Position numbers and translations under genes: made by a program. Below, piece by piece: positions 36,181 to 45,025 of a stretch of DNA of 64,000 nucleotides. Position 1 is the stretch's first letter. Every line of letters begins with the position of its first letter. Origin of the DNA: Pseudolabrys sp. Lineage in GTDB: Bacteria > Pseudomonadota > Alphaproteobacteria > Rhizobiales > Xanthobacteraceae. The stretch is from NCBI GenBank assembly GCA_030655215.1, contig JAURVZ010000011.1, forward strand, positions 1 to 64,000, read 5' to 3'. Under the pieces are notes generated by a model, which was not told where the DNA came from, ran no database searches, and saw only the letters and a list, made by a program, of their open reading frames with translations.

Positions 36181-36325
36181 CCATCTGCTACAGCACGCAG
36201 TGCGTGTGACCGTCGGTCCGGTGGGCCACTTAGCCAACTAGGTATGACTACTAAATTTCAGTTGTGCCGTCAGTGAAGGCGATATTTGCCGCTTAGTTCT
36301 TCGTCACTGAACAGAGGTTGCAACA

Positions 36326-37009
36326 TCAGTTTTCGTCCGTTGGAAACGGCTGCTCGCCGATCACCCGGTTCAACCAAGCCGGTGCATCTAAGGAGGCTCC
36401 GGACTGTCCGCACCGCTTGCAACGGGCACCTTTGCATAGCCGGTCGCTGGACGTGTCGGGTCCCCACCTGATGATATAAGGAACGATGGCGATTGCTGCC
36501 CTGTGGGCGCAGTTATCGCATGAAAGCCAGAACCAGCGCGGCGGTTTGCGTACGAGTTCGCCAAGCGTCGGGCGCGGCAGCATCCGTGGCTTCGCCGCCG
36601 GGGCGGCAATCGGTTCGGGTTGATGCACCGGCGCCGGCGCAAACGGGTCGCCGATCTCGATCAGCACGGCTAATGGTGGGTTTGGGCAGCATCGATCGCA
36701 AGACAGCTTTGGGATCAGTACGGAAATTGGCGCTCGAGGGTGATGGGCATCGGCGTAGTTCCGCAGGTCGACGAAACCCATCTGACGACAGGCCGGGCAG
36801 CAATAGGTCACACGCCAGCAATGAGCGGCTAAGGCCGTTGCGAAAGTTGGGAAGAACTCGGCCGGCTCTCCGCGACGTGCCTGAGCGTTCCACGCGCCGA
36901 CGATGCGCAGCGCGCGCGCATCCGGCGCGGCTGACAGACCACCGCGCTTGGCGGCAGCTTCGGCCATGCGCCGTCTTTCAGCTCGGTACCTGTTGGGGCC
37001 GTGAGACAT
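36326..37009 (-). CDS. Protein with two zinc-ribbon modules, unknown function
   Basis: The protein has 227 residues. A basic N-terminus (MSHGPNRYRAERRRMAEAAA) leads to one zinc ribbon with CCPACRQMGFVDLRNY and LIPKLSCDRCCPNPP (about 69-118), then a Pro/Ala linker, then a second ribbon, FWLSCDNCAHRAAIAIVPYI and CKGARCKRCGQSG (about 160-205). The two halves look like a duplicated CxxC-x30-CxxC unit. The first unit is widespread in rhizobial small proteins of unknown role. It is unclear whether it binds nucleic acid. Confidence 0.72.
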   Translation of the reverse strand: MSHGPNRYRAERRRMAEAAAKRGGLSAAPDARALRIVGAWNAQARRGEPAEFFPTFATALAAHCWRVTYCCPACRQMGFVDLRNYADAHHPRAPISVLIPKLSCDRCCPNPPLAVLIEIGDPFAPAPVHQPEPIAAPAAKPRMLPRPTLGELVRKPPRWFWLSCDNCAHRAAIAIVPYIIRWGPDTSSDRLCKGARCKRCGQSGASLDAPAWLNRVIGEQPFPTDEN

Positions 37010-37177
37010 GCTCGGAAACTAGAGCCGAGTCTGGGGCAGGTGAAGCCGCTGCAGCTTGCGGCGCTAAGCCATTCACATACGAATGCTAGGGACCATTGTT
37101 CATATCGCCTGTGCAGGCTTTTTAAACCGCGTAATATTGCCGAGGAGGCGTACGTGCTCACTAAGGGCACGATTGTT

Positions 37178-37408
37178 TCACGGCTGACCACTCCGCCGCC
37201 GGATATGTTCAAACACGAACATCCTGATTGCGGACGAAAGGTTGCCGGTATTCTTGCTCGCACCAATTTCGCTGAGCATCCCGGCAATTGTTTTGCCTCT
37301 CTGGCGCGCAATGTCCTTCAACCCGGCCCAGAATGCTTCTTCAAGGCTTACGCTCGTCTTCACCCCGTTCAGCATCACAGACCGTTTGATGATCGCCGTC
37401 GTCGGCAT
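37178..37408 (-). CDS. Ribbon-helix-helix domain protein (RHH_4 type)
   Basis: The protein has 76 residues. VMLNGVKTSVSLEEAFWAGL (about 11-30) then RQRGKTIAGMLSEIGASKN and NLSSAIRMFVFEHIRR matches the RHH_4 family, found mainly in alphaproteobacteria, which resembles Arc-type DNA-binding proteins. GGAGGAG lies just before the ATG. Its targets are unknown. It is minus-strand like the neighbouring zinc-ribbon gene, with 168 bp between them. Confidence 0.85.
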   Translation of the reverse strand: MPTTAIIKRSVMLNGVKTSVSLEEAFWAGLKDIARQRGKTIAGMLSEIGASKNTGNLSSAIRMFVFEHIRRRSGQP

Positions 37409-37550
37409 CCGCTCCTCCCATGAACCGGTTGTGCGGGATGCGGGTCTTAAGGCCTCATCAGCCGCGCTTTATCAAGGGAATCTAACAATGCGCTGTTCGA
37501 CGGCTCGGTCCGGTATCAAACATAAGGCAGTTCACGTTGAGTTGAAGTAT

Positions 37551-37580
37551 AAAAAAAGCCCCGGAGTTTCCTCCGGGGCT
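37551..37580 (-). terminator. Rho-independent terminator of outer-membrane barrel 1
   Basis: AGCCCCGGAG (37557-37566) and CTCCGGGGCT (37571-37580) form a perfect 10-bp stem with a TTTC loop. On the minus strand a U run follows (37551-37556). It lies 24 bases past the stop of the gene at 37605. Confidence 0.95.
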
Positions 37581-37604
37581 CTCTTATGTCAGTCGAACCG
37601 AGAA

Positions 37605-38252
37605 CTAGAAGCGATAGTTCAGGCCGGCGCGAACGATGTTGTTGCTGTAGTCGCCCGAGGCCACGAACGGACCAGCAGTGACGCTGACGTCGCCGGAGTG
37701 GACGTAGAGGTATTCCGCCTTGACGGTCCAACGATCCCAAGCAGCCCACTCGATGCCGCCGCCGAGCGCGTAGCCCGAGCTCCACTCATTGTTCGAGGCT
37801 GCGAAGCCAGGAGCGGTGATGCCGAGGTCGGTACGGGTGTAAGCCCAGCCGCCGGTGGCATAGATCATCGCGCGATCCCAGGCGTAGCCGATGCGGCCAC
37901 GAACGGTGCCGAAGGCGTTCGACTTGGCGGTGACAGTGGTGGCGCCAACGGTGGTCGAGCTGGAGAGATCAGCACCCTGGAAATCGGCTTCGAGGCCGAA
38001 CACGAACGGGCTGCCGGCAGCCTGCCAGTTGTAGCCGATCTGACCGCCGCCAACGAAGCCATCGGCATCGCCGAAGCCGTCGGTCCAGCCGTAGCCGCCG
38101 TTCACGCCGATGTAGAGGCCGGTCCAGTTGTACATCGAGACGTACGGGACGGCCTTGGTCGGCATGGCTTCACGACGCGGGAGATCCGCAGCCGAGGCAG
38201 AGGCAACACCGAGAGCGAGGATGCCGACAGTGGCGAGAAGAATCTTTTTCAT
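37605..38252 (-). CDS. Omp25/Omp31-type outer-membrane beta-barrel protein 1
   Basis: The protein has 215 residues with a signal peptide (VGILALGVASASA). The mature barrel opens with YNWTGLYIGVNGGYGWTDGF and GQIGYNWQ, continues GTVRGRIGYAWDRAMIYATG and WTVKAEYLYV, and ends NNIVRAGLNYRF with a terminal Phe as needed for BAM insertion. Such small porin-like barrels dominate the outer membrane in Brucella and Bradyrhizobium. It has its own terminator and shares a motif (MPTKAVPYV before YNWTG) with barrel 2, so they are recent paralogues. Confidence 0.93.
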   Translation of the reverse strand: MKKILLATVGILALGVASASAADLPRREAMPTKAVPYVSMYNWTGLYIGVNGGYGWTDGFGDADGFVGGGQIGYNWQAAGSPFVFGLEADFQGADLSSSTTVGATTVTAKSNAFGTVRGRIGYAWDRAMIYATGGWAYTRTDLGITAPGFAASNNEWSSGYALGGGIEWAAWDRWTVKAEYLYVHSGDVSVTAGPFVASGDYSNNIVRAGLNYRF

Positions 38253-38320
38253 GTGACGCACCTTTAGTTTGCGAGAACTATTGGGATGGTCGCGGATGCG
38301 CCGTCCCCCGATATCAATCC

Positions 38321-38345
38321 AACGCGATGTTCCTTTTGGCGTTCC
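38321..38345 (-). promoter_or_regulatory. Possible EcfG-type promoter of outer-membrane barrel 1
   Basis: Read on the minus strand, GGAAC (38345-38341), a 16-base spacer and CGTT (38324-38321) fit the alphaproteobacterial general stress promoter. It is 69 bases upstream of the start codon. With short motifs a chance match cannot be excluded. Confidence 0.45.
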
Positions 38346-38420
38346 CGCACCAGTCAATCTATTGTGACGGGTGTTGTTTTACGGCAACATTTATTGGAAC
38401 TTCGAATTGGGCCTTCAAAC

Positions 38421-38453
38421 AAAGGGCTTTTGGAGCTTTCTCCTCGGCCCTTT
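38421..38453 (-). terminator. Hairpin after outer-membrane barrel 2
   Basis: AAAGGGC and GCCCTTT form the outer stem (38421-38427 with 38447-38453) and GGAG/CTCC an inner stem with a 4-nt loop. It lies about 18 bases past the stop of the gene at 38472. The downstream minus-strand GTTTG is a weak U tract. Confidence 0.5.
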
Positions 38454-38471
38454 AGTCTCAGTTCAGTCCGC

Positions 38472-39116
38472 TTAGAAGCGGTAGTTCAGGCCGGCGCGCA
38501 CCGTGTTGGTTTGGAAGCGCACGTCGGTGCCGAGCGGCGCGCTGGTGCGGCCGAGATCGACGTAGAGGTATTCAACTTTCGCGGTCCAGGGACCGGAAAC
38601 GGCGGCTTCGACACCACCACCGAGGGCGTAACCGGCCTTCGTGTCGCTGGTTTCACCGAAGCCGGTGACCGAGTTCTTGACGCCGCCGACGGCCAGACCG
38701 CCGGTGACGAAGGGCATGAAGCGGTCGAAGGCGTAGCCGATGCGGCCGCGCGCGGTGCCGAGCCATTCATTGCGGGTTTCGCAGACGATGCCCGGGGCGC
38801 AGGTCGTGCTGCCCTTGACGTTGGACCAGTCGAGGTCGCCCTCGATGCCGAAAACGGTCTGGCTGGACTGCCAGTTGTAGCCGACGGTGCCGCCGACCAT
38901 GCCGCCACGCGTATTGAAGTCGCCGGCCGCGCCGGAGAAGCTGCTGCGTCCCCAGCCGATGCCGCCGTTGATACCGACGTAAGCACCGGTCCAATTATAC
39001 AGTTGGACATACGGGATTGCTTTGGTCGGCATCGGGGCAGCGCGGCGCATGTCGGCGGCATTGGCCGAACCCATGAGGGCGGCAACCGCGACGCTGGCGA
39101 GAACAAGACGCTTCAT
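38472..39116 (-). CDS. Omp25/Omp31-type outer-membrane beta-barrel protein 2
   Basis: The protein has 214 residues with a signal peptide (LASVAVAALMGSANA), then RRAAPMPTKAIPYVQLYNWT, GAYVGINGGIGWGRSSF, VGYNWQSSQTVFGIEGDLDW, GTARGRIGYAFDRFMPFVTG, WTAKVEYLYVDLG and the C-terminal NTVRAGLNYRF. The final 8 residues are nearly identical to barrel 1. A CAPGIVC loop may form a surface disulfide. GGAGA precedes the ATG; a longer in-frame extension upstream is not signal-like and is rejected. Confidence 0.93.
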   Translation of the reverse strand: MKRLVLASVAVAALMGSANAADMRRAAPMPTKAIPYVQLYNWTGAYVGINGGIGWGRSSFSGAAGDFNTRGGMVGGTVGYNWQSSQTVFGIEGDLDWSNVKGSTTCAPGIVCETRNEWLGTARGRIGYAFDRFMPFVTGGLAVGGVKNSVTGFGETSDTKAGYALGGGVEAAVSGPWTAKVEYLYVDLGRTSAPLGTDVRFQTNTVRAGLNYRF

Positions 39117-39435
39117 TCTTAAAGATCTCCGTAAGGCTAGTAAGCGGTGGCAGCCCCAAATTCTGAAGGCACAGTATTCGTAATAGAACTCAGGTCTAGT
39201 GCGAAAAAGACACACACATCAATAGATTACACAGCGTATAATCGTATTTGTGTCCACCAAAAGACATGATCTTGCCTTGATTGAGACCGGCGAACACAGG
39301 AATGGTAGGTCAGTAATTACTTGTTAATGTCTTTTTGACGGGACGGATACATTCAGCAAAGTTCCACGGACAAAACTGGGGCAAAGAAAAACCCCGGGCT
39401 GCGGGCCCGGGGTTCGGATCAACTGAGTGGCGAAG
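39117..39435. other. 319-bp spacer between barrels 2 and 3
   Basis: It holds the barrel 3 terminator (39382-39414) and an AT-richer promoter region for barrel 2. AAAAGACAT (39259-39267) and ATGTCTTTT (39327-39335) are perfect 9-bp inverted arms that could be a regulatory site or loop. No coding frame of note was seen. Confidence 0.5.
39382..39414 (-). terminator. Rho-independent terminator of outer-membrane barrel 3
   Basis: AACCCCGGGC (39390-39399) and GCCCGGGGTT (39405-39414) form a perfect 10-bp stem with a 5-nt loop. On the minus strand a U-rich tract follows (complement of AAAGAAAAA). It lies 21 bases past the stop at 39436. Confidence 0.93.
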
Positions 39436-40050
39436 CTAGAAGTGGTAGTTGACGCCGACGCGCAGGATGCTGGTCGACAGGCCAACCTGGTTGCCGGTGA
39501 CCGAATAGGCCCGGCTGCTGAGGTCGGCATAGAGATATTCGATCTTGCCCGACCACTGCTGGTTGAAGCCGACTTCCATGCCGACGCCGCCGGTCCAGCC
39601 GATATGGGTCTTGTCCTCGGACAGGCCGAAGCTCTCAGCCTTGAGGCCGCCATAGGCCAGGCCGAGCGTGCCGTAGAACAGGATGTTGTTCATCGCCAGA
39701 CCGGCGCGGCCGCGCAACGTGCCGAACCACGGGTTCGAGAACTTGAACGGGGCGAAGGTGTCGTCGGCGCCGCTGATTTGCAGGTCGGTTTCCGCGCCGA
39801 AAACAAATTGGCCATTCTGCCAGTTGTAACCGAGCTGGAGACCACCCTCTAGACCACTCGGGTTCGTGCCGGTGTTCTTCGCCTTGCCCCACTGGTAACC
39901 AACATTGGCGCCGGCATAGGCGCCGGCCCAGTTGTAATAGGCCGCCTGCGGCGCCTGATAGTAAGGCGCGGAACGGCGCATATCGGCCGCATTCGCTGCG
40001 CCAGACGCCATCAAACCGACGAGGATCACGCCGAAAATCGTTTTGTTCAT
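39436..40050 (-). CDS. Omp25/Omp31-type outer-membrane beta-barrel protein 3
   Basis: The protein has 204 residues. The signal peptide (GVILVGLMASGAANA) is followed by DMRRSAPYYQAPQAAYYNWA, GAYAGANVGYQWG, LQLGYNWQNGQFVFGAETDL, GTLRGRAGLAMNNILFYGTL, WSGKIEYLYADL and the terminal LRVGVNYHF. It is more diverged than barrels 1 and 2 (Tyr/Gln-rich stretch in place of MPTKAVPYV) but clearly of the same family. GGAGAG precedes the ATG. It is the first of three tandem barrel genes, each with its own terminator. Confidence 0.93.
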   Translation of the reverse strand: MNKTIFGVILVGLMASGAANAADMRRSAPYYQAPQAAYYNWAGAYAGANVGYQWGKAKNTGTNPSGLEGGLQLGYNWQNGQFVFGAETDLQISGADDTFAPFKFSNPWFGTLRGRAGLAMNNILFYGTLGLAYGGLKAESFGLSEDKTHIGWTGGVGMEVGFNQQWSGKIEYLYADLSSRAYSVTGNQVGLSTSILRVGVNYHF

Positions 40051-40303
40051 TTTGCTCTCCACTCACACCACTCGAGGCGCTTCGCCTGATTTGCTTGCCC
40101 GTCTCGGTTAGGAAACTTGGACAATTTTTCGTAAGGCCGTTATCGCGCTTTTTAAGTTAAACGGTTATGAATCGGTTCAACGACACGAGTGGTTATCCCT
40201 AAAGAAGTCTTAGCAATCGCAGCGTGCTTACGTTTTGTTGACTATAAATTTCTCCCCGCATGCGCGATGACTTTGCGCTGCTGCACCCTTCATAGAAATC
40301 CTG

Positions 40304-41074
40304 ATGTCGATGACCACAACAGCGATCGGCCCGCGAGCGGCCCTGATTACCGGCGGCGGACGCCGCATCGGCGCAGCGATTGCGCTCGCGCTGTCGCGCG
40401 CCGGTTACGACGTCGTCCTGCATGCCAACACCTCGCGCAGCGATGCCGAGGCGCTGGCCGCGAAGATCAACAGCGCCGGGCGGCGCGCCAATGTCGTGCT
40501 CGCCGATCTCGCCGATGCCAAGGCGGTTGCTGCCTTGATCCCGGCGGCAGCGGTGTTCGGGCCGCTGACGCTGCTGGTCAACAATGCCAGCGTGTTCGAT
40601 GACGATGAAATCGGTGCGCTGGAGCGCGAGCAGTTCGAGCGGACGATGGCGATCAACCTGACCGCGCCCTTGTTCCTGGCGCAGGCTTTCGCTGCGCAGG
40701 CACTTGCGGGCCGTGATGCCTCGATCATCAATATTGCCGACCAGCGTGTATTGCGGCCGACGCCGAAGTTCTTCTCCTACGCCTTGAGCAAAGCAGCATT
40801 GCACGCGGCAACGGTCACCTTGGCGCAAGGTCTGGCGCCGCTGCGCGTCAATGCGGTGGCGCCGGGCCCGGTACTGCCAAGCCCGCGCCAGAGCGATGAG
40901 CAGTTCGCGGAACAGGCCGCTCTGGTGCCGCTCGGGCAGGGGCCAACGCCTGAGGATATTGCCGATGCCGTGCTGTATCTCGCCGCCGCCTCAAAGGTCA
41001 CCGGCGTGACGCTTCCTGTGGATGGCGGCCAGCATATTGCCTGGCGGACGCCCGACAGCGACGTGGCGGAATAG
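40304..41074 (+). CDS. SDR family oxidoreductase, pteridine-reductase/FolM-like
   Basis: The protein has 256 residues. ALITGGGRRIGAAIALALSR has the TGxxxRxG cofactor loop that marks the pteridine reductase/FolM subgroup and NADPH preference. LLVNNASVF and the catalytic YALSKAAL follow, then VNAVAPGPVLPSP. The likely reaction is reduction of dihydromonapterin or dihydrofolate. It lies 32 bases before uvrC, a neighbourhood seen in other alphaproteobacteria. An ATG two codons later is an alternative start. Confidence 0.85.
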   Translation: MSMTTTAIGPRAALITGGGRRIGAAIALALSRAGYDVVLHANTSRSDAEALAAKINSAGRRANVVLADLADAKAVAALIPAAAVFGPLTLLVNNASVFDDDEIGALEREQFERTMAINLTAPLFLAQAFAAQALAGRDASIINIADQRVLRPTPKFFSYALSKAALHAATVTLAQGLAPLRVNAVAPGPVLPSPRQSDEQFAEQAALVPLGQGPTPEDIADAVLYLAAASKVTGVTLPVDGGQHIAWRTPDSDVAE

Positions 41075-41106
41075 ACTTTCCGCACTTATCTTAAAGTCTG
41101 AAAACC

Positions 41107-43128
41107 ATGAGCGGCGGCAACAAAGACATCGACCCGAGCAGCAACGAACTCCGCGAGGAGGACGAAGAATCCACGCTGCCCGAGCTTGACCTCAATCATG
41201 ACGCGACCGAGCCGGCTGAAGGCACGCTCGCCAATGGCGCGGCAGCGATCGCGCGCGCCGTCAAGCATGCGCCGTCGTCGCCCGGCGTCTATCGCATGAT
41301 CGATGCGAAAGGCGAGGTGCTCTATGTCGGCAAAGCCAAGAGCATCAAGAAGCGCGTCACGTCCTATACGCGGCCGAACGCGCATGACAGCCGTATCACA
41401 CGGATGATCGCCGCGACGGTGACGATGGAATTCGTCTCGACCGCGACCGAGACCGAAGCGCTGCTGCTCGAAGCCAATTTGATCAAGCGGCTGCGTCCGC
41501 GCTTCAACGTGCTGCTGCGCGACGATAAGTCGTTCCCGTACATCATCATCACCAATGACCACTGGGCGCCGCAGATCCTCAAGCATCGCGGCGCGCGCAC
41601 GCGGCCGGGCAATTACTACGGACCCTTCGCCAGCGCCGGTGCGGTGAACCGCACGGTCAATGCGCTGCAACGCGCCTTCCTATTGCGCTCATGCTCGGAT
41701 TCATTTTTCGAGTCGCGGACGCGGCCATGCCTGCTGCATCAGATCAAGCGCTGTTCGGCGCCGTGCACGCAGGAGATCGACTTCGCCGGCTACAGCGAAC
41801 TGGTGCGCGAGGCCAATGCCTTTCTCGATGGCCGCAGCCGCTCGGTGCAAAAGGAACTGTCGGCGGAAATGTCGACGGCATCCGAGGCGCTCGATTTCGA
41901 ACGGGCCGCGATCTATCGCGACCGTTTGGCTGCGCTGTCGGCGATCCAGTCGCATCAGGGAATCAATCCGCGCAATGTTGAAGAGGCCGACGTCTTCGCC
42001 GTGCATCAGGATGGCGGCTACAGCGTCGTCGAGGTGTTCTTCTTCCGCACCGGCCAGAACTGGGGCAACCGCGCTTACTTCCCCAAGGCCGATCGCTCAC
42101 TGAGCGGTGCCGAAGTGCTGAGCGCCTTCATGGCGCAGTTCTATGACGACAAGCCGGCGCCGCGCCTCATTCTCTCCTCGGATGATTTCGAGGAGCGTGA
42201 ATTGCTGGCCGAGGCGCTGTCGGTGAAGACCGGCCGCAAGATCGAGATCAGTGTGCCGCAACGTGGCGAGCGCAAAGATCTGGTCATGCATGCGCTGGCC
42301 AATGGCAAAGAGGCTTTGTCGCGCAAGCTCGCCGATACGGCCTCGCAGCAGCGGCTGTTCAAGGCGATGACCGAGGCATTCTCGCTGCCGCGCGCGCCGC
42401 GCCGTATCGAGGTCTACGACAACAGCCATATCAGCGGCACCAATGCGGTCGGCGGCATGATCGTTGCCGGGCCGGAAGGCTTCCGCAAAAACCAGTATCG
42501 CAAGTTCAACATCCGCTCGACCGACATCACGCCGGGCGATGATTACGGCATGATGCGTGAAGTGCTGCGGCGGCGCTTCAAGCGGTTGATCGACGAGAGC
42601 CCGCGGTTGACTGCCGACACAGCGCTCGTCGCCGTGCTGACCGGCAATGCGGAAGACGAAGCGCCCGACTCACCCTGGCCCGATCTTGTGTTGATCGACG
42701 GCGGGCAGGGGCAATTGCGCTCAGCGACCGAGACCTTGGCTGAACTCGGCATCACCAATGTGCCGCTGGTCGCCATCGCCAAAGGCATGGACCGCGAAGC
42801 GGGACGCGAAACCTTCTTCATGCCGGGCCGCAATCCGTTCAAATTGCCCCCGCGCGATCCGCTGCTGTACTTCGTCGAGCGCCTGCGCGACGAGGCGCAT
42901 CGCTTCGCCATCGGCTCGCATCGCGCAAGGCGCAAGAAGGACATTCGCGAGTCCGGTTTGCAGGAAATCGCCGGCATCGGGCCGACGCGCAAGCGGGCGC
43001 TGCTGCATCATTTTGGCACCTTGAAAGCCATCGAGCGCGCCAGCCTGTCCGACCTGTCGCATGTGCCCGGCATCAATGCGGAAACGGCGAAGAAGATATA
43101 TGACTTCTTCCACGAAAAGGCGCAGTAA
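41107..43128 (+). CDS. uvrC: Excinuclease ABC subunit UvrC
   Basis: The protein has 673 residues. After a 35-residue acidic lead, the GIY-YIG nuclease domain has [20 protein letters not shown] (3' incision). Next come a Cys cluster ([13 protein letters not shown]), the UVR domain, the RNase H-like nuclease domain with [19 protein letters not shown] and [10 protein letters not shown] (5' incision), and C-terminal helix-hairpin-helix motifs ([32 protein letters not shown]). It makes the dual incision in nucleotide excision repair. Full length and intact. Confidence 0.98.
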   Translation: MSGGNKDIDPSSNELREEDEESTLPELDLNHDATEPAEGTLANGAAAIARAVKHAPSSPGVYRMIDAKGEVLYVGKAKSIKKRVTSYTRPNAHDSRITRMIAATVTMEFVSTATETEALLLEANLIKRLRPRFNVLLRDDKSFPYIIITNDHWAPQILKHRGARTRPGNYYGPFASAGAVNRTVNALQRAFLLRSCSDSFFESRTRPCLLHQIKRCSAPCTQEIDFAGYSELVREANAFLDGRSRSVQKELSAEMSTASEALDFERAAIYRDRLAALSAIQSHQGINPRNVEEADVFAVHQDGGYSVVEVFFFRTGQNWGNRAYFPKADRSLSGAEVLSAFMAQFYDDKPAPRLILSSDDFEERELLAEALSVKTGRKIEISVPQRGERKDLVMHALANGKEALSRKLADTASQQRLFKAMTEAFSLPRAPRRIEVYDNSHISGTNAVGGMIVAGPEGFRKNQYRKFNIRSTDITPGDDYGMMREVLRRRFKRLIDESPRLTADTALVAVLTGNAEDEAPDSPWPDLVLIDGGQGQLRSATETLAELGITNVPLVAIAKGMDREAGRETFFMPGRNPFKLPPRDPLLYFVERLRDEAHRFAIGSHRARRKKDIRESGLQEIAGIGPTRKRALLHHFGTLKAIERASLSDLSHVPGINAETAKKIYDFFHEKAQ

Positions 43129-43158
43129 CGCCGGCAAAGAAAATCCGGGGAGTTCCGC

Positions 43159-44049
43159 GTGATCATCAAAAGCCAGCAAGACGTCACGCCGGCCGTCATC
43201 GACGCCTACAAGAACATCGACGATCCGCGCTTGCGCGAGATCGTCGCCTCACTGGTCAGGCACCTGCATGATTTCGCCCGCGATGTGCATTTGACCGAAG
43301 CGGAATTCGGCGCTGCGGCGCAGATCATCGCCCGCATGGGCCAGATGTCGAACGCCACGCATAATGAAGTGGTGCTGATGTCCGGCTCGCTCGGCTTCTC
43401 GGCGCTCGTCTGCCTGCTCAATAACGGCAATAACGGCCAGACCGAAACGACGGCAAATTTGCTCGGGCCGTTCTGGCGGATGAATTCGCCGAAGACCGAG
43501 AATGGCGGCTCGATCGTGCGCTCACCGACGCCGGGGCCGGAACTGTTCGTCGATGCCTACGTGAAAGACACAAACGGCAAGCCAATCGCCAGCGCGCTGG
43601 TCGACGTCTGGCACTCGTCGCCGGACGGACTTTACGAGCAGCAGGATCCGGACCAGGCCGACATGAACCTGCGCGGCCAGTTCACCACCGATGATAACGG
43701 CTATTTCGGTTTCCGTAGCGTTCGGCCCGCCGGTTATCCGATTCCCATCGAAGGCCCGGTTGGCGATCTGCTGCGCGCCGCCAAGCGCCACAATTTCCGC
43801 CCGGCGCATTTGCACTTCCTGATCTTCAAGGAGGGTTTCAAGACGCATATCTCGCAGATCTACGATCCGACTGACGAGAAGCTGGAAACCGACGTGCAAT
43901 TCGGCGTCACCAAGGCCTTGCTCGGCGATTACACCCGCCACGATGGGCCGGCGCCGGCAAAGGACGTCAAAGGCGAGTGGTATTCGCTGAAGCAGGCTTT
44001 CACGATGGAGGCGGGCGTGGCCCGTCTGCCCAAACCGCCCATTGATTAG
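43159..44049 (+). CDS. Intradiol ring-cleavage dioxygenase (catechol/hydroxyquinol 1,2-dioxygenase family)
   Basis: The protein has 296 residues with a GTG start. An N-terminal helical dimerisation domain (about 1-100) precedes the catalytic beta-sandwich. The Fe(III) ligands are visible: Tyr in DGLYEQQD, Tyr in RPAGYPIPIEG, and two His in RPAHLHFLIF. LLGPFWR is typical of hydroxyquinol and chlorocatechol types. It opens catechol-like rings to muconates. It stands alone without other ring-cleavage pathway genes nearby, so the physiological substrate is open. Confidence 0.92.
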   Translation: MIIKSQQDVTPAVIDAYKNIDDPRLREIVASLVRHLHDFARDVHLTEAEFGAAAQIIARMGQMSNATHNEVVLMSGSLGFSALVCLLNNGNNGQTETTANLLGPFWRMNSPKTENGGSIVRSPTPGPELFVDAYVKDTNGKPIASALVDVWHSSPDGLYEQQDPDQADMNLRGQFTTDDNGYFGFRSVRPAGYPIPIEGPVGDLLRAAKRHNFRPAHLHFLIFKEGFKTHISQIYDPTDEKLETDVQFGVTKALLGDYTRHDGPAPAKDVKGEWYSLKQAFTMEAGVARLPKPPID

Positions 44050-44124
44050 CCGGTAAACACGGTTTGACGGGACCGCTTGGTGAGGGCGGTTGACCTTGCT
44101 CCCCCTCCGGTGTTCTTTGGCCGC

Positions 44125-44733
44125 ATGAACGCGATCAATACCAAGCGGCTTCCGGCACATCCGCTCGCGCTGGCGAATATGCTCACCTATGCGCGCATTG
44201 CAGCCGTGCCGGTCGTGGTCGCGCTCTTGTTCTGGCAAAGCATTCTCGGCGGCGGCCTGTGGCTGCGCTGGGTGGCGCTGGCGTTTTTCATCGCCGCCGG
44301 CCTGACCGATATTCTCGATGGTTATGTCGCGCGCCGGCTCGGCCAGCAATCGTCGCTCGGCCGCATGCTCGATCCGATTGCCGACAAGTTGCTGGTCGCC
44401 TCCAGTCTGTTGATGCTGGCTGCCGGCACGACGATTCGCGGCTGGGCGCTGCTCGCCGCTGTCATCATCCTGTGCCGCGAAATCCTCGTCTCCGGCTTGC
44501 GTGAGTTCCTCGCGGAGCTGCGCGTCAGTGTTCCCGTGTCGCAACTCGCCAAATGGAAAACCTTCGGCCAGCTGCTGGCGATCGGCTTTCTCATTGCCGG
44601 CGAAGCGGGCGAGAAAGTGCTGCCGGTGACCATCGAGATTGGCATCACGCTGTTGTGGATCGCGGCGCTGGTCACGCTCTACACCGGCTGGGATTACCTG
44701 CGCGCCGGCCTGCGCTATATGATCGACGAATGA
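44125..44733 (+). CDS. pgsA: CDP-diacylglycerol-glycerol-3-phosphate 3-phosphatidyltransferase PgsA
   Basis: The protein has 202 residues. The CDP-alcohol phosphotransferase signature DGYVARRLGQQSSLGRMLDP with the following IADK (DGx2ARx8Gx3Dx3D) is complete. Several membrane helices follow. It makes phosphatidylglycerol phosphate, the precursor of phosphatidylglycerol and cardiolipin. Its stop overlaps the moaD start (ATGA). The uvrC-pgsA-moaD-moaE order is common in alphaproteobacteria. Confidence 0.97.
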   Translation: MNAINTKRLPAHPLALANMLTYARIAAVPVVVALLFWQSILGGGLWLRWVALAFFIAAGLTDILDGYVARRLGQQSSLGRMLDPIADKLLVASSLLMLAAGTTIRGWALLAAVIILCREILVSGLREFLAELRVSVPVSQLAKWKTFGQLLAIGFLIAGEAGEKVLPVTIEIGITLLWIAALVTLYTGWDYLRAGLRYMIDE

Positions 44734-44993
44734 GCAGGACCCTTAAGGTCAGATACTTTGCCTGGGTGCGCGAGCGCATCGGCAAGACGGATGAAGATGT
44801 CGACGTTCCGGATAGCGTCGTGACGGTTGCCGACCTGGTGACTTTTCTCACCGCGCGCGGCGAGGAATATGCCTATGCCTTCGAGAACCCGAAGGTCATC
44901 CGCGCGGCCATCGACCGCAAGCATGTGAAGCCGCAAACGGCGCTGGGCCAGGCCACGGAAATCGCCTTTTTCCCGCCCATGACCGGCGGGTGA
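44730..44993 (+). CDS. moaD: Molybdopterin synthase small subunit MoaD
   Basis: The protein has 87 residues, ubiquitin fold, ending FFPPMTGG. The C-terminal Gly-Gly carries the thiocarboxylate that supplies sulfur for the molybdopterin dithiolene. KVRYFAWVRERIGKTDE is a typical opening. It overlaps pgsA by four bases and lies just before moaE, its partner. The Mo hydroxylase at 1.1-5.1 kb would be one user of the cofactor. Confidence 0.96.
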   Translation: MSRTLKVRYFAWVRERIGKTDEDVDVPDSVVTVADLVTFLTARGEEYAYAFENPKVIRAAIDRKHVKPQTALGQATEIAFFPPMTGG

Positions 44994-45025
44994 CGGGGAA
45001 GGGGCAATGCACTAGACTTCTGTGC

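Noticed and set aside
35644-36276. 210-codon plus-strand frame
   Set aside because: Opposite two minus-strand small genes with better ribosome sites and recognisable patterns; its own composition is not protein-like.
37242-38267. 341-codon plus-strand frame
   Set aside because: Antisense to outer-membrane barrel 1, which has a signal peptide, barrel pattern and terminator.
39117-39215. 33-codon N-terminal extension of outer-membrane barrel 2
   Set aside because: Not signal-like; GGAGA precedes the internal ATG, which starts a classic signal peptide.
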